Source: Minicystis rosea (lineage in GTDB: Bacteria > Myxococcota_A > Polyangia > Polyangiales > Polyangiaceae). From it: a stretch of 64,000 nucleotides of DNA. Position numbers and translations under genes: made by a program. The notes below the pieces were generated by a model that saw nothing but the letters and a program-made list of their open reading frames with translations, searched no databases and was not told where the DNA came from. This document shows, one piece after another, positions 19,808 through 28,028 of the stretch (within the stretch, counting starts at the first letter, position 1; each line of letters begins with the position of its first letter). Where the stretch lies: contig CP016211.1 in assembly GCA_001931535.1 (NCBI GenBank), forward strand, positions 13,562,377 through 13,626,376, given 5' to 3'.

Positions 19808-20872
19808 ATGCAGTATCGCGGAGATCTCGCCTGGTTCGTGCTGTCCACGCTCGCGATGCTCGCCGGTTGCGGCGGGGAGACCCCGACCGGCTCGGGCGGC
19901 GGCGGAGGCTCGCCGCCGACCTTCGAGTATCCGCGCGACGGCGTGCTCCGGATGAATCACCTGCAACAGAAGGGTACGCACAACAGCTATCACGAGCCGA
20001 ATGCCGACGTGACCATGATCGAGGCTTTGAATTACACGCACAAGCCCCTCGAAGAGCAGCTCTCGGCCGAAGGCGTGCGGCAGTTCGAGCTCGATACGCA
20101 CTGGAACGCGGCCAAAGAGGTGATGGAGGTTTATCACCTCTACCTCGTCGACGAGGGCACCACCTGTCGTCTCTTCACGGACTGTCTGAAGGCCATGAAG
20201 AGCTGGTCGGATCGGAATCCGGCGCATCAACCGCTCTTCGTCCAAATCGAGCCCAAGGACTCTCCCTCCGATACGGAATCGGCCGAGAGCTATTTCGCGA
20301 GCCTCGAGGGCGAGGTGCTCCAGGTCTTCCCCCGCGAGCGGGTGATTGGGCCCGACGACGTGCGCGGCAAAGCGACCAGCGTCCGCGATGCGCTGGCGAG
20401 CCAAGGCTGGCCCACCCTCGGCAGCGCGCGCGGCAAGATCGTGTTCTTCATCGACAACCACGAGACGCTGCGCGATTTCTACACGCACGGCGGCAAGGAC
20501 CTCTCGGGTCGCTTGATGTTCATCGACGCCGAGCCCACCGACGCCTGGGCCGGAGTCATCCTGGCCAACGATCCCAAGGGCGACGCGGCCCGCATCACCG
20601 AGGCCTTGAAGGGCAATCTGATGGTGCGCACCCGCGCCGACGGCGACAACAAGGAGCCTTTTGCCGGCGACACGTCCGTGCGCGACGCCGCGTTCCTGAG
20701 CGGCGCGCATTTCATCAGCACCGATTACCCGGTGGCGGTGCCCGGCGTGCCCATGACGGGGACGCCTTATGTGGTCGAGATCCCGGACGGCACGCCTTCA
20801 CGCTGCAATCCGCTGACGGCGCCGGCGGAGTGCGCGTCTGCGGATATCGAAGATCCGAAGTTCATCCAATGA
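19808..20872 (+). CDS. PI-PLC-like phosphodiesterase lipoprotein
   Basis: 354 residues. ATG 19808 is preceded by ggagg. Signal peptide with lipobox LAGC (C21), then a Gly-rich linker. The catalytic domain resembles Ca2+-dependent phosphoinositide phospholipase C (PI-PLC-C1 family): NHLQQKGTHNSYHEPN (His58 as general acid/base), RQFELDTHWN (metal-binding Glu/Asp) and EVYHLYLVD, then LFVQIEPKD and KIVFFIDNHETLRDF. The family cleaves phosphodiester bonds of inositol or glycerol phospholipids. Likely at the outer membrane. It is convergent with the HEAT-repeat gene, with a terminator hairpin between. Confidence 0.82.
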   Translation: MQYRGDLAWFVLSTLAMLAGCGGETPTGSGGGGGSPPTFEYPRDGVLRMNHLQQKGTHNSYHEPNADVTMIEALNYTHKPLEEQLSAEGVRQFELDTHWNAAKEVMEVYHLYLVDEGTTCRLFTDCLKAMKSWSDRNPAHQPLFVQIEPKDSPSDTESAESYFASLEGEVLQVFPRERVIGPDDVRGKATSVRDALASQGWPTLGSARGKIVFFIDNHETLRDFYTHGGKDLSGRLMFIDAEPTDAWAGVILANDPKGDAARITEALKGNLMVRTRADGDNKEPFAGDTSVRDAAFLSGAHFISTDYPVAVPGVPMTGTPYVVEIPDGTPSRCNPLTAPAECASADIEDPKFIQ

Positions 20873-20888
20873 AGGTTGGAGCGGTGGT

Positions 20889-20913
20889 GTCGGGGAGACC
20901 GCGGCTCCCCGAC
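20889..20913. terminator. hairpin terminator between convergent genes
   Basis: Stem gtcggggag (20889-20897) with ctccccgac (20905-20913) and a 7-base loop, between the stops at 20872 and 20924. Confidence 0.65.
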
Positions 20914-20923
20914 AGCGCTTCGC

Positions 20924-23479
20924 TCACCTGACCAGCGCCGCCGGCACGCCGAGCCGGATCACGCCGCGCGGCGCGCCCACCTCGAAGATCTCGCCGCGCC
21001 GATCGGCGAGGCCCAAACGCAGGAGGCCATCGGCGCGCACCAGCGTGAACGGCGCCCGCGCCATGGGCGCGCTGCGTCCGTCCGGCACCACGTAGACGGC
21101 GACGTCGTCGGTGCCGGAGGGAACCTCGCTGGGGCGGGCGCAGCGCGTGGCCACGGTGGCGTCGCGCTCTTCGCTGGTGCAGCGGATGAGCGCGCGCTTG
21201 TCGCCGTCTTGGGCCTTCGCTCCGTCCTGCGCGATGGCGCGCGAAAGGAGATCGGCCGCGGCGAGGCGCACGGCCTCCGAGGGATCGCGGGCGAGCAGCT
21301 CGCGCGCCGGATCCCCTTGGCAGCGCGCGCCCGCGAGCGCGATCCCGGAGAGCGCGTTGGCGCGCACGTACGGCCGCGCGTCCACGAGCGCGGGGCACAG
21401 CGCGGAGGCTGCTTTCTCGGCGTCTTTCACACGCGCCGCCACGCGCCCGATGGAGGCGGCCGCGTTGCCCGCGACGGCCGCGTCCGGATCCTTGAGCAGC
21501 GCGCCCAGCGTGCCCAATTGATCCTGCGTCCCCACCGTGCCGAGCGACCAAGCGGCGTTGGCGCGCACGCCCGGATCGGCGTCGGCCGTGAGCTTCGCGA
21601 TCGTCGCCGTCGCGCCGGGATCGTCGCCGTGACCGGCGAGCGCTTCGGCGACCTTGCGGCGATCGTCGATCGGACCGGCGGCGAGCGTAGCGAGATGCTT
21701 GGCCGCCTCGGCGCCGCGCATGCGCCCGAGGCCTTCGATCAGCGCGTCGCGCGCGGCGTCGGGCGCCGTCGCCACGGCGTCCTTCACGCGCGCCGCGAGC
21801 GCGGCGTCGGTGGAGCGCGAGAGCGCGCCCGAGAGCGAGAGGCCGATGGCCCCGCGATCCTGCTCCGCGGCCACCGTGAGCCGCGTGAGCAGCGCCGGCG
21901 CCGAGGCCGCAGAGCCCACGCGCGCGAGCGCGGTCGCGGCCTTGAAGCGGACCTCCGCCGACTCGTCGTCGAGCGCATCGAGCAGCGCCGCGTCCACCGC
22001 GGGCGATCCCGAGCGCAACGACCCGAGCGCCTCGATGGCCGCGAGCCGCAGCGCCGCGGGCTTGGCCTTGGCGAGCGGCAACAGCGCCTGCTCCGCGCGC
22101 GGCGCGCCCGTCTTGCCGAGCAAGCGGCAGAGCTCGATGCGCTCGTCGATGGGCGTGGCCGGATCGATCAGCGCGGCGCGCGCCGGATCCACCGGCCGGC
22201 CATCCACGCGGCCCGGCTCGATCAGCAGCGCGGCCGCGCGAATGGCCTCCTTGCGCGCCGCGGGATCCGCGTCGTCGAGCATCTCCAGCACGGCCGGCAA
22301 GGCCGCCGGCGATCCGAGCTGCGCCAGCGCGCGCAGGCCATGTCGCAACGGCACGATCCCGCGCTGCATCGCCCGCAGGATGGCCGGCACGCCGTCCTTC
22401 TCGTGGAGCGCCCCGAGCACCAGCGCCGCATTCGCCGCCGTGTTGCCGGGCGGCGATCCACCGAGCACGCTCACCAGCGTCGGCGCGGCCTTCTTTCCTG
22501 CAGCGGCGAGCGCCTCGCGCACGGCCGATCGCGGCGTCGCGGGATCGTCTTTGGCGAGCGCCTTCACCAACGTGCGCACCGCCGCGTCCGATCCGATGCG
22601 CCCGAGCGCGCGCAGCGCGGCGCCGCGCACCTCACCCGCGCCCACGGTGCTCTGCGCCGCCGGGCGTCCGACGGCGTGCGCCTGCCACTCGCTCGCATCG
22701 CCTTCCGCGAGCGGGGCGATCGCCGGCACGGCCTCGTCCGATCGCAGCTTCCCGAGCGCCGTCACCGCCGCGAGCCGCACCTCCGGCGAAGCATCGGTGA
22801 GCGCCAGCATCAGCGCGCTCGCGGCCCGTTGATCCCCGAGATCCCCGAGCGCCCGCGCCACCACCGCGCGTACGTCCGGCACCGCGTCCTGCACCTTGCC
22901 GATGAGCGGCACCACCGCGCGCGTGTCGCCGATGCGCCCGAGCGCGCGCGCCACTTCCTCGCGCACCTCCGCCGCCGGATCATCGAGGTGCCCGAGCAGC
23001 GGCGACACCGCCGCCGCCTCGCCCGAGCTCCCCATCGCCGCCGCCGCCGCGAGCCGCACGTGCGGATCCGGATCGCCGAGCACGCGCCCCAGCGCCGTCA
23101 CGCTGCGGTCCGTGGGGGCCGCGCGAATCACGTCGCACGCCGCGAGCCGCACGCGCGGATCGCTCTCGCTGAGCCACGGGATCACCTGATCGCCGGCCTT
23201 CGGCATGCGCAGCGCGATGGCCGCCTGCGCCCCGCGGACGCGCACCTCGACGTCCGGATCCCCCATCGCCTGCGCCGCCAGCTTGATCCCGATCTCCGCC
23301 GGCAGCTCGATGATCCGCTGCGCCGCGAGCCGCCGCTCCGACACTTCCCCCGACGCGAGCCCCCGCGCGATCTGCTCGGGCACGTTCGGCCAAACGAACG
23401 CCGAAGCCGGCGCCGAAGCCGCCGCCGAGGCCAAGACGAGGGCCGCGAGCGCGGCACGAAGCGGAGGGAGAGAGCGCAC
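20924..23479 (-). CDS. exported HEAT-repeat protein, 851 aa
   Basis: From GTG 23479: signal peptide (LRAALAALVLASAAASAPASA) followed by roughly 24 HEAT/PBS-lyase-type repeats of about 31 residues to the C-terminus. Examples are DPHVRLAAAAAMGSSGEAAA, DPAAEVREEVARALGRIGDT and DPDAAVAGNAAASIGRVAAR. The last 60 residues (DDVAVYVVPDGRSAPMARAP onward) form a small beta domain. HEAT solenoids are protein-protein scaffolds; location would be periplasmic. The frame is open further upstream through the 42-bp minisatellite, but I reject that extension because it has no signal peptide and repetitive content. Partners unknown. Confidence 0.85.
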   Translation of the reverse strand: MRSLPPLRAALAALVLASAAASAPASAFVWPNVPEQIARGLASGEVSERRLAAQRIIELPAEIGIKLAAQAMGDPDVEVRVRGAQAAIALRMPKAGDQVIPWLSESDPRVRLAACDVIRAAPTDRSVTALGRVLGDPDPHVRLAAAAAMGSSGEAAAVSPLLGHLDDPAAEVREEVARALGRIGDTRAVVPLIGKVQDAVPDVRAVVARALGDLGDQRAASALMLALTDASPEVRLAAVTALGKLRSDEAVPAIAPLAEGDASEWQAHAVGRPAAQSTVGAGEVRGAALRALGRIGSDAAVRTLVKALAKDDPATPRSAVREALAAAGKKAAPTLVSVLGGSPPGNTAANAALVLGALHEKDGVPAILRAMQRGIVPLRHGLRALAQLGSPAALPAVLEMLDDADPAARKEAIRAAALLIEPGRVDGRPVDPARAALIDPATPIDERIELCRLLGKTGAPRAEQALLPLAKAKPAALRLAAIEALGSLRSGSPAVDAALLDALDDESAEVRFKAATALARVGSAASAPALLTRLTVAAEQDRGAIGLSLSGALSRSTDAALAARVKDAVATAPDAARDALIEGLGRMRGAEAAKHLATLAAGPIDDRRKVAEALAGHGDDPGATATIAKLTADADPGVRANAAWSLGTVGTQDQLGTLGALLKDPDAAVAGNAAASIGRVAARVKDAEKAASALCPALVDARPYVRANALSGIALAGARCQGDPARELLARDPSEAVRLAAADLLSRAIAQDGAKAQDGDKRALIRCTSEERDATVATRCARPSEVPSGTDDVAVYVVPDGRSAPMARAPFTLVRADGLLRLGLADRRGEIFEVGAPRGVIRLGVPAALVR

Positions 23480-23640
23480 GCCGCGAGGGTAGCACGGGCC
23501 CAGGGACAGGCTGGATCCCGCCCACCGAGATTGGCGAGCGCCCCCTCTCCGTGCGTCCCGTGACCGCAGAACCATGCCGCCCGCCCCTCCGCCGGCCGGA
23601 TCGGGGCTGCAACGTCGCTCAGGACCGGCTCGGCGATCCG

Positions 23641-23880
23641 AATGGCGTTCGCAATGTTGCTCGAGGCCAACTCGGCGACGGGAATGGCGCTGAGCAAAGT
23701 TGCAAGGGCCAACTCGAAAACCAGAATGGCGCTGAGCAGAGTTGCAAAGGCCAACTCGGAAACCAGAATGGCGCTGAGCAAAGTTGCAAAGGCCAACCCG
23801 GAAACCAGAATGGCGCTGAGCAAAGTTGCAAAGGCCAACTCGGCGACGGGAATGGCCCTGAGCAAAGTTGCAAACGCCGG
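23641..23880. repeat. 42-bp tandem repeat (minisatellite), about six units
   Basis: Units start aatggcgctgagcaaagttg at 23641, 23683, 23725, 23767 and 23809, with a partial unit at 23851; a degenerate one precedes 23641. Inner units end ctcggaaaccag, the first and fifth end ctcggcgacggg. The period is a multiple of three and lacks stops, so all six frames stay open. It lies between the YdeI-like gene end (23925) and the HEAT-protein start (23479). The rest of this 445-base gap shows no gene. Confidence 0.9.
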
Positions 23881-23924
23881 AGGGGCCGTCGTCCGAGCGC
23901 GACGCGGCTCGGTGCCGCCTCCTG

Positions 23925-24647
23925 TCAGCGCTCGTGAATCCTCTCCTCCCGGGCCAGCATCTCGACGAGCTGCGTGATTCGTTTGGTGCGCGTCTCGGGC
24001 TTCTTCGCGGTGTGGACGCGGAAGAGCACGGCGTAGCGGTTGGCGGCGTCGAGCTTGCCGAAGAAGGCCGAAGCGCGCGTGTTCTCGGCGAGGGCGGCCG
24101 CGAGATCGTCGGGCACCTTGGCGCGGCTCGCCGGCTCGTAGGCGGCCTCCCAGCGGCCATCTTGCTTGGCCCGCTCGACCTCGACGAGGCCGGGGGGATG
24201 CATGCGACCGTCTGCGATCATGGCCAGCGCCTTCTCGCGATTGATCTGCGACCAAATGCTCCGAGCGCTGCGCGGCGTGAATTTCTGCAGCCACGAAGCC
24301 TCGTCTCCACGCTGCTTCTGGCCGTCGATCCATCCCCACGAGAGCGCCGCCTCGACGGCCTCCGGATACGTGACCGAGGCCACGCCGCTGTCCTTCTTGG
24401 CCAAGCGGAGCCACACGCCGCGTGAGGATGCATGCTGCGCCGCGAGCCACGTCGAAAACGCGCGCGCGTCGGGGAAGGAGACGATCGGCGCCTCTCCAAG
24501 GGCCGGCTTCGCTTTCGTGTCGCTCGTCGTCGCGACGCTCTTCTTCGCGGTCTTCTTCGCCGCTGCCGGCGCCGCGACGCTCTTCTTCGCCGCGGCCGGC
24601 GTCGCGGTCTTCTTCGCTGGAGCTTGGGGCTTCTTGGTCGCGCTCAT
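23925..24647 (-). CDS. YdeI/OmpD-associated family protein with Lys/Ala-rich N-terminal tail
   Basis: 240 residues. The first 50 are histone-H1-like (KKTATPAAAKKSVAAPAAAK). The remainder matches the YdeI/DUF1905-type family: FSTWLAAQHASSRGVWLRLA, YPEAVEAALSWGWIDGQKQ, FTPRSARSIWSQINREKALA and the C-terminal FFGKLDAANRYAVLFRVHTA. YdeI-like proteins are linked to resistance to antimicrobial peptides, but the biochemical function is not known. The basic tail could bind nucleic acid or be a low-complexity expansion. There is no signal peptide, so it is cytoplasmic. Confidence 0.8.
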   Translation of the reverse strand: MSATKKPQAPAKKTATPAAAKKSVAAPAAAKKTAKKSVATTSDTKAKPALGEAPIVSFPDARAFSTWLAAQHASSRGVWLRLAKKDSGVASVTYPEAVEAALSWGWIDGQKQRGDEASWLQKFTPRSARSIWSQINREKALAMIADGRMHPPGLVEVERAKQDGRWEAAYEPASRAKVPDDLAAALAENTRASAFFGKLDAANRYAVLFRVHTAKKPETRTKRITQLVEMLAREERIHER

Positions 24648-24759
24648 CGGCTCCCGAGGCTAGGCGATCCGCCGCCGGAGAGCACCCATGTGCGAACGTG
24701 CGAGATCGAGCGCGTCGCGCGATGCGGCCTCACGTCATCGCGCGAGGCACGCGCTCTCG

Positions 24760-26154
24760 CTATCGCTCCAGCAATCGCGCGAGGCGCGCCAGCGCGGCGG
24801 GGTGGGCCTTGACCTTGAGGCAGGCGCCGGCCTCGTCGTATTCCTCGGAGAGCACGCGCGCGGCTTCGTAGACCTCGGTCACGAGCTTTTGCTTCGCGTA
24901 GGGGACGCGGAGCTCGCCGTCGATCATCGAGGCCTCGAAGAAGGCGATGATCGTGTCGCGGAGCGCGGAGACGTCCTCGGGGCGCTTGGCCGAGAGCTGG
25001 ATGGCGTCGGGGAACTCGACCGTGAGCGCGGCGCGCGCCTCGTCGTCGAGGCGGTCGACCTTGTTCAAGAGGAGGCGGCTCGGCACGACGTCGGCGCCGA
25101 TCTCCGAGAGCACCGTGCGCGTCACCTCGAGCTGGCCGCGGAAGGTCGGATCGGAGGCGTCGGCCACGTAGAGGAGGAGCGACGCTTCCAGCGCTTCATC
25201 GAGCGTCGAGCGGAACGAGGCCACGAGATCGTGCGGCAGCTTCTTGATGAAGCCGACGGTGTCCGAGATGAGGACGCGCGGCTTCACCTCGGGTTGGAGC
25301 GCGCGCACCGTGGTGTCGAGGGTGGCGAAGAGCTTGTCCGCCACGAGCACCTCGCTGGCCGTGAGCGCCCGCATCAGCGATGACTTGCCGGCGTTGGTGT
25401 AGCCCACGAGCGCCACGCGGCGCGCGTCCTTGCGCTGGGCGCGGCGCACGTCCTGATCGCGCTTGATGGATTCGAGCTCTTCGCGGAGCTCCGCGATGCG
25501 GTCCCGGATCTTGCGGCGATCGAGCTCCAGCGCCGACTCGCCGGCGCCCTTCCCACCGATGCCGCCGCGCTGGCGATCGCCGCCGCCGCCCGCTTCGCGG
25601 AGGCGCGGCGCGACGTAGTTCAAGCGGGCGATCTCGACCTCGAGCTTCGCCTCGCGGCTGCGCGCATGGCGATGGAAGATCTCGACGATCACGCCGGTGC
25701 GATCGAGGACCTCGGCGCCCGTGGCGCGCTCCAGGTTGCGCGCTTGGCTGGGCGAGATCTCGTGATCGACGACCACCACGGAGGCTTTGCGCAGCGGAGC
25801 TTCGGCGCTCTCGCTCGATGCGTCCCAGGAATCGTCCGCTTCGATCTCGTCGTCCGTCTCTTCCTCGGCGGCCCGCTTCGCGCGCGCTTTGTCCTTCTTC
25901 ACGGGCGCGCTGGAGGGCACCACGCCGCTCCCGCCGGTGAGGCGGGCGAGCTCTCGGAGCTTGCCTTCTCCGAGCACCGCGGCGGCCGCGAGCGCGCTCC
26001 GCTTCTGCGAAACGGTCGCGACCACGTCGTAACCGAGCGTGTGCACGAGGCGGCCGAGCTCGGCCAAATCGGCCGCATGGTCGACGTCCGAGACGTCGGA
26101 GAGCTGCACGGCCACGAGCACGGCGGCGGGGCGATCGAGTTCAGGATTGGCCAT
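24760..26154 (-). CDS. hflX: GTPase HflX
   Basis: 464 residues from ATG 26154. HflX N-terminal domain with LGEGKLRELAR and VVVVDHEISPSQARNLERAT, the Gly-rich GGGGDRQRGGIGGKGAGES loop, a coiled region, then the GTPase: G1 GYTNAGKSS (251-259), G3 DTVGFIKKLP, G4 NKVD. HflX binds the 50S subunit and splits or rescues stalled ribosomes. Unusual is an acidic/basic insertion at residues 86-118 (KKDKARAKRAAEEETDDEIE) inside the N-terminal domain. I chose 26154 because upstream codons do not match the family. It is divergent from the MFS gene across a long inverted repeat. Confidence 0.92.
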   Translation of the reverse strand: MANPELDRPAAVLVAVQLSDVSDVDHAADLAELGRLVHTLGYDVVATVSQKRSALAAAAVLGEGKLRELARLTGGSGVVPSSAPVKKDKARAKRAAEEETDDEIEADDSWDASSESAEAPLRKASVVVVDHEISPSQARNLERATGAEVLDRTGVIVEIFHRHARSREAKLEVEIARLNYVAPRLREAGGGGDRQRGGIGGKGAGESALELDRRKIRDRIAELREELESIKRDQDVRRAQRKDARRVALVGYTNAGKSSLMRALTASEVLVADKLFATLDTTVRALQPEVKPRVLISDTVGFIKKLPHDLVASFRSTLDEALEASLLLYVADASDPTFRGQLEVTRTVLSEIGADVVPSRLLLNKVDRLDDEARAALTVEFPDAIQLSAKRPEDVSALRDTIIAFFEASMIDGELRVPYAKQKLVTEVYEAARVLSEEYDEAGACLKVKAHPAALARLARLLER

Positions 26155-26271
26155 CGGAGAGCCCGGCGGGATAGCCGCCCTCTCGTCCCTGTGCAAGGGC
26201 CCCGACGTCGCGCGCGCCGCGCTGCTTCGTGCGGCCCGGCGCTGCGGCCCGAATTTCTGGCCGACGGCACG

Positions 26272-26361
26272 AGCAGGATGGTGAGAAACGTCGCGAGCGC
26301 CCTGAAGCTAGGGAGCGCGACCGACGATTCGGGGCGCGAAGCCGTTTATCACCATCCTGCT
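26272..26361. repeat. long imperfect inverted repeat with nested stem
   Basis: agcaggatggtgagaaac (26272-26289) pairs with gtttatcaccatcctgct (26344-26361) with one mismatch in 18. Inside, gtcgcg pairs with cgcgac and ccct with aggg. It lies in the 242-base region between the divergent hflX and MFS genes. It could be a structured RNA leader, a cruciform regulatory site or a small palindromic mobile element. Confidence 0.65.
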
Positions 26362-26396
26362 AGGCGAATGGCATGCGCCGCGCATAACCTCGCGCA

Positions 26397-27614
26397 ATGG
26401 GGCGTCCATCGCCGGCTCCGATCTTCCTTCCGCTGCTCTTGCCGTTCGGTGTGGTCGCGGGCTATTCGCAGGTGACGACGCCGTACGTGCTCGACAAGCT
26501 CGGGTTGCTCGCGGTCTTGGCCACGACGGCGCAGCAGACGGGACAGCTCCCGCACACGCTCAAGATCCTCTGGGCGCCGGCGCTCGACGCGCGCGGGCTG
26601 CGCAAGAATTGGTTCGTCGCGTCGGTCGCGCTCGCGGCGTTCGCCCTGGCGGCCGCGGTGCTCGTCGACGCCAAAGCGTCGCTCGGTCTCTACACGGCGC
26701 TCCTCTTTCTCGCCAACGTCGGTGCGGCCACGTCATCCGCGGCCGTCGATGCGCTCATGGCGACGACGGTGCCCGTCGAGCACAAGGGCGCGGCCGCGGG
26801 CTGGTCCATGGCCGGCAACCTCGGTGGTTGCGGCGTCGGCGGCGCGCTCGCGCTCTGGCTCACCCAGCACACGTCGAAGGCCACCACCGCCGTGGTCCTC
26901 GTGGCCGTGCTCTTCGCCTGCGCGCTGCCCGTGGTGCGCATCGACGAGCCGAGGCGCGCGCCGCGGCCCGTGGTGCAGGCCGTCGTCACCTTGGTCAAAG
27001 ACCTCTGGCAAACGGCCAAGTCGCGCCCGGGTTGGACCGGCCTCATCATCTGTCTCACGCCCGTCGGCGCCGGCGCGGCCGTCAATCTCTTCTCGGGCGG
27101 GATGCACAATGCCTATCAGGTGTCCGAGCATCGCGTGGAGATCGTCACCGGCGTGCTCGGCGGCATCGCGGGCGCGCTCGGCTGTCTCATCGGCGGGTGG
27201 CTCGCCGACAAGATGAATCGGCGCCTCGCTTATGCCCTCTCGGGCGCGCTCACCGGCCTCGTGGCGTTGTACATGGCCTTTGGCCCGCTCACGCCCACCG
27301 TCTTCACGTGGGGCACGCTCCTTTATCAATTCACCAACGGCATCGGATATGCGGCCTTCGTCGCCTTCGTGCTCGAGATGATTGGCCACGAGGGCGCCGT
27401 CACCACCAAGTACACGCTCTTCGTCGCCGCGGCGAACTGGGCCATCTCGTACTCGGCGGTGATCGATGGTTGGGGCTACGATCGCGCGGGCGTCCGGGGC
27501 CTGTTCCTCGCGGACGCCGCGGCCACGACGGTCGGCATCGTGGTGCTCGTGGTGATGGTGTTGATCACGCGTCCCCGTCCGGCGCCCGAGCCGGTGGCGG
27601 ACGTCGCGGTATGA
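26397..27614 (+). CDS. major facilitator superfamily transporter (AmpG/PAT-like)
   Basis: 405 residues with about twelve membrane segments. The first loop (TAQQTGQLPHTLKILWAPAL) has the spacing and 'lp..lk..WaP..D' text of AmpG/PAT-type MFS proteins. A central loop (RRAPRPVVQAVVTLVKDLWQ) separates the two six-helix halves, and the loop GGWLADKMNRRLAYALSG is the MFS motif in the second half. Substrate unknown; AmpG relatives carry muropeptides or acetyl-CoA. The YCII gene follows after 23 bases and is probably co-transcribed. Confidence 0.85.
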   Translation: MGRPSPAPIFLPLLLPFGVVAGYSQVTTPYVLDKLGLLAVLATTAQQTGQLPHTLKILWAPALDARGLRKNWFVASVALAAFALAAAVLVDAKASLGLYTALLFLANVGAATSSAAVDALMATTVPVEHKGAAAGWSMAGNLGGCGVGGALALWLTQHTSKATTAVVLVAVLFACALPVVRIDEPRRAPRPVVQAVVTLVKDLWQTAKSRPGWTGLIICLTPVGAGAAVNLFSGGMHNAYQVSEHRVEIVTGVLGGIAGALGCLIGGWLADKMNRRLAYALSGALTGLVALYMAFGPLTPTVFTWGTLLYQFTNGIGYAAFVAFVLEMIGHEGAVTTKYTLFVAAANWAISYSAVIDGWGYDRAGVRGLFLADAAATTVGIVVLVVMVLITRPRPAPEPVADVAV

Positions 27615-27637
27615 GAAGGGAAGGGGGAGAGCCCACG

Positions 27638-27982
27638 ATGAGCAAGATCTTCGCAATCCTGGTCGAGACGGTCGATGGTTATGCCGATTTCGCGCTGAAG
27701 CACCCCGACCACAACCAGCGCCAGCGCGCTTGGTTCATGCAAGCCGCCGGCGAGGGCAAGCTCCTCGCGTGCGGCCCGTGCATCGACGCGGCGGCGAGCG
27801 GCGAGCGGCCTCGAACGGCGTCCACCGAGGGGGCCGGCCTGTGGTTGATTCGGGCCGCGAGCCGCGAGGAGGCCGAGGCCGTCGTACGGACCAGCCCTCG
27901 TTTCCAGGATGGAATGATCGCCATGGATCGCAGCCGCATCGTCGAGTGGAGCATCACCATCGGCAAGGAGCGGTTCGTTTGA
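27638..27982 (+). CDS. YCII-family protein
   Basis: 114 residues with a strong ribosome site (ggaagggggaga) before ATG 27638. The fold pattern of YCII/YciI ferredoxin-like proteins is visible: KIFAILVETVDGYADFALKH, HNQRQRAWFMQAAGEGKLLA, GLWLIRAASREEAEAVV and DGMIAMDRSRIVEWSITIG. The family is thought to include dehydrochlorinase-like and other small-molecule enzymes with a conserved His/Asp pair (here near HPDHNQ). Function here unknown. Likely in an operon with the MFS transporter. Confidence 0.8.
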   Translation: MSKIFAILVETVDGYADFALKHPDHNQRQRAWFMQAAGEGKLLACGPCIDAAASGERPRTASTEGAGLWLIRAASREEAEAVVRTSPRFQDGMIAMDRSRIVEWSITIGKERFV

Positions 27983-28028
27983 GCGGGGGAATGCGATCGT
28001 AGGCCCGGCGCGTTCACCCCGCCGAGCC

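Noticed and set aside
23641..23880. CRISPR-like array
   Set aside because: Repeats are directly adjacent with no unique spacers and there are no cas genes, so it is a minisatellite.
23551..23937. Small plus-strand protein made of NGAEQSCKGQLGNQ repeats
   Set aside because: No ribosome site or domain, and equally long frames exist in the other readings. Kept as a repeat, not a gene.
20924..24160. 1078-aa version of the HEAT-repeat protein starting at 24160
   Set aside because: The extra 227 residues include translated minisatellite and antisense of the YdeI-like gene. GTG 23479 starts a normal signal peptide.
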